Below are positions 62,146 through 64,000 of a stretch of 64,000 nucleotides of DNA, in pieces. Each line of letters opens with the position of its first letter. Position 1 is the stretch's first letter. Source of the stretch: Pectobacterium polaris (GTDB lineage Bacteria > Pseudomonadota > Gammaproteobacteria > Enterobacterales > Enterobacteriaceae); assembly GCF_002307355.1 (NCBI RefSeq), contig NZ_CP017481.1, forward strand, positions 3,968,001 to 4,032,000. The letters run 5' to 3'. Both the position numbers and the translations under genes were made by a program. The notes beneath the pieces are model-generated. The model was not told the origin of the DNA. It was given only the letters and a program-made list of their open reading frames with translations, and ran no database searches.

Positions 62146-62670
62146 TTATTGCTTATGCTTTAAACTGGCTAATACGGCAAATGGATTTGGTTTTTCCGCC
62201 TCTGCAGGCAGTTGACCAAATACCATATCCGCTTCGGACACTTCACAGTGTTCAGAATCATGCACCGGGGCGATAGGCAACATCAGAATAATTTCATCTT
62301 CAATCATTGCCAGCAGATCGACTTCGCCAAAACCATCGACGCCGATCGGCTCATACGCTTCCGGTAACGCTTCGGCCTGCTCATCATTGACGACCGGGCT
62401 GAAACAGAATGTCGCATGGACTTGATGTTCAAACGGCTTTCCGCAACGCTGACACATCAGAGTGACAGTAACATCAGCGTTACCGTCAATCACCGCCAGA
62501 CGCTGATTATCGATATTGAAAGATAAAGAGGCCTGAACATCACTATCCACACTCACCACTGATTCGGCAACACGCTCTACTTGTTCAGCTGAATAGATAC
62601 CAACGTAATCTAAACGCTTCTGAGCAGTGCGGACCGCATCAAGGGTTAAGGGTAATTTTACCTTTTGCAT
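62146..62670 (-). CDS. yceD: YceD (DUF177), 23S rRNA accumulation protein
   Basis: A 174-aa acidic protein (E. coli 173) of the DUF177 family, implicated in 23S rRNA accumulation in bacteria and plants. A CxxC motif ([15 protein letters not shown]) near residue 75 and an acidic C-terminal half ([30 protein letters not shown]) are typical. First gene of the yceD-rpmF-plsX-fab series; only 12 bases before rpmF. Divergent from maf. Confidence 0.95.
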   Translation of the reverse strand: MQKVKLPLTLDAVRTAQKRLDYVGIYSAEQVERVAESVVSVDSDVQASLSFNIDNQRLAVIDGNADVTVTLMCQRCGKPFEHQVHATFCFSPVVNDEQAEALPEAYEPIGVDGFGEVDLLAMIEDEIILMLPIAPVHDSEHCEVSEADMVFGQLPAEAEKPNPFAVLASLKHKQ

Positions 62671-62810
62671 AGGGCGCGCATATTAACGTCGTAACGACAT
62701 AGAGTCAAAGAAAAAGGCAGTGATGCACCACCTTTCACCAATATTCGCTTCCAGAGCGGCGCACAGTTTAAAATGCCTTTCATCATTACGCTACGGTTTA
62801 TCAAAAAATT

Positions 62811-63395
62811 ATGCAGCAGATTGTTCTCGCCTCAACGTCACCTTACCGCCGAGCCTTGTTGGAAAAGCTGGCGATCCCCTTTGTTTGCGCATCGCCAGAC
62901 ATCGATGAAACCCCTCACCCCGGAGAAAACGCCGTCGATCTCGTGATCCGCCTTGCTGAAAGCAAAGCGCGAGCGCTGGCCGCTCACTACCCCAATCACC
63001 TGATTATCGGTTCCGATCAGGTTTGCGTCCTGGGGAACGCGATAACAGGAAAACCACATAATAAGGGTAACGCAACACGCCAGTTACAGCAGGCCAGCGG
63101 AAAGTGTGTTTCCTTCTTTACCGGTTTAGCACTCTTCAATAGCGCGACCCAAGAAATACAGAGCCTCGCAGAGCCATTTGACGTGCATTTTCGTACGCTA
63201 ACGGAGGCGGAAATTGACGGTTATCTGGAGAAAGAGCAGCCGTGGAACTGCGCAGGCAGTTTTAAAAGTGAAGGATTGGGCATTACCCTCTTTGAGCGGT
63301 TATCTGGGCGCGATCCTAATACGCTCATTGGGTTGCCACTGATCGCGCTAACACAGATGCTACAAAAGGAAGGCGTGAATCCACTGACGATGTGA
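62811..63395 (+). CDS. yceF: YceF, Maf-family m7GTP pyrophosphatase
   Basis: Housekeeping pyrophosphatase that destroys modified nucleotides, with m7GTP preferred by the YceF subgroup. It is 194 aa as in E. coli. Maf motifs: [13 protein letters not shown] at residues 8-20, [33 protein letters not shown] (catalytic Asp), [16 protein letters not shown] and GSFKSEGLG. Divergent from yceD and convergent with rluC. Confidence 0.95.
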   Translation: MQQIVLASTSPYRRALLEKLAIPFVCASPDIDETPHPGENAVDLVIRLAESKARALAAHYPNHLIIGSDQVCVLGNAITGKPHNKGNATRQLQQASGKCVSFFTGLALFNSATQEIQSLAEPFDVHFRTLTEAEIDGYLEKEQPWNCAGSFKSEGLGITLFERLSGRDPNTLIGLPLIALTQMLQKEGVNPLTM

Positions 63396-63401
63396 AATGA
63401 A

Positions 63402-63430
63402 TCGGGATAGCCGATGAAGCGCTATCCCGA
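63402..63430. terminator. Hairpin between maf/yceF and rluC
   Basis: Nine-base perfect stem TCGGGATAG (63402-63410) and CTATCCCGA (63422-63430), 11-base loop, between two convergent stops. Weak T-tract on both sides. Confidence 0.7.
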
Positions 63431-63456
63431 CAAATAAGGCATGTAGGTATGCGAGG

Positions 63457-64000
63457 TTATGCTTTTGTCTTGCGCAACGCTTGCAGGCAGCGACGCAATC
63501 CACTATCCAATGGTGCTTCGACCCTCAGCGTCTCACCTGTGTTCGGGTGCTCAAAACGCAGCGCTTGTGCATGCAGGAACAGACGTTTTAGGCCTGTGCC
63601 TACCAGTTGCTGATCGAATTCACGATCGCCGTAGCGGTCATCGAATGCTATCGGATGCCCGGCATACTGCGCGTGTACACGAATTTGGTGCGTACGCCCA
63701 GTAACAGGGCTAGCCCGCACCAGCGTCGCGTGTTCAAAACGCTCTTCTATTTTAAAGCGTGTTTCTGACGGTTTACCGTCGCTGTTTACCCGTACGATGC
63801 GTTCACCGCTTTGCAGGATATTTTTCAACAGTGGAGCCTGAACGACCTTGCAGTGGGACTGCCACTGGCCGCGAACCAGCGCCAGATAGTCTTTTTGCAT
63901 GCCTTTCAGCCGTAGTTGTTCATGCAGAGAACGTAAGGCCGAACGTTTTTTGGCGACCAGCAAAACGCCCGAGGTATCGCGATCGAGACGGTGAACTAAC
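63457..64000 (-). CDS. rluC: RluC, 23S rRNA pseudouridine synthase (5' end cut by window edge)
   Basis: Makes pseudouridines 955, 2504 and 2580 of 23S rRNA. The C-terminal 180 residues are visible, from LVHRLDRDTSGVLLVAKK, which contains the catalytic Asp, through TRFKIEERFEHATLVRASPVTGRTHQIRVHA and GHPIAFDDRYGD to the stop at 63457. The S4-like N-terminal domain lies beyond position 64000. Position next to yceF-yceD is the E. coli one. Confidence 0.95.
   Translation of the reverse strand, partial: LVHRLDRDTSGVLLVAKKRSALRSLHEQLRLKGMQKDYLALVRGQWQSHCKVVQAPLLKNILQSGERIVRVNSDGKPSETRFKIEERFEHATLVRASPVTGRTHQIRVHAQYAGHPIAFDDRYGDREFDQQLVGTGLKRLFLHAQALRFEHPNTGETLRVEAPLDSGLRRCLQALRKTKA

Overview
The window is chromosomal DNA of a soft-rot enterobacterium, most probably Pectobacterium. 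Nearly every conserved protein is close to its E. coli K-12 counterpart in sequence and length, gene order follows enterobacterial blocks, and a hemin-uptake operon (hmuSTUV) sits inside one block as expected for a Pectobacterium/Yersinia-type genome. I see no prophage, insertion sequence, CRISPR array, tRNA or rRNA.

Left block (1-24.4 kb). This matches the E. coli suf-btu region: sufC (cut by the window edge), sufB and sufA (iron-sulfur assembly), an unknown gene behind a strong Fur box, menI-ydiJ, ydiK, the small RNA gene rprA, apbE, the divergent pair ppsA/ppsR (PEP synthase and its regulator), aroH, hmuSTUV (Fur box, four genes overlapping by 4 to 8 bases), selO, lplA, nlpC and btuD-btuE-btuC. 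In E. coli the hemP-like gene ydiE lies where hmuSTUV lies here.

Junction (24.4-27.0 kb). ihfA, which borders btuC in E. coli, is absent. In its place are a SAM methyltransferase, a cupin, a divergent Crp/Fnr-type regulator with a likely operator in the shared promoter, and a small Cys-containing reading frame framed by a Fur-like palindrome and a terminator. This is the least understood part of the window.

Right block (27.0-64 kb). This matches the E. coli cobB-rluC region: cobB, nagK, lolEDC, mfd, ycfJ, ndh, ycfP, nagZ, thiK, lpoB, ycfL, hinT, ptsG, ycfH (TatD family), holB, tmk, mltG, pabC, fabF, acpP, fabG, fabD, fabH, plsX, rpmF, yceD, maf and rluC (cut by the window edge). Two segments differ from E. 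coli. Between mfd and ycfJ, ldtC-bhsA-comR is replaced by an LprI-like gene, yegD, and a TetR/MFS/MFS group whose tetR is frameshifted. Between hinT and ptsG, fhuE is replaced by a divergent XRE-type regulator and DHA2 exporter.

Functionally the window joins iron and heme handling (suf, hmu, several Fur-like sites), vitamin B12 import, envelope biogenesis (lol, nagK/nagZ recycling, mltG, lpoB), core lipid synthesis (plsX-fab-acp), carbon entry (ptsG, ppsA) and respiration (ndh behind a perfect FNR site). Recognisable control elements include the RprA terminator and 3' half, a conserved SgrS-pairing segment before ptsG, a perfect FNR palindrome before ndh and a triple TetR-type operator. Comparisons with E. 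coli are from memory; no search was run.
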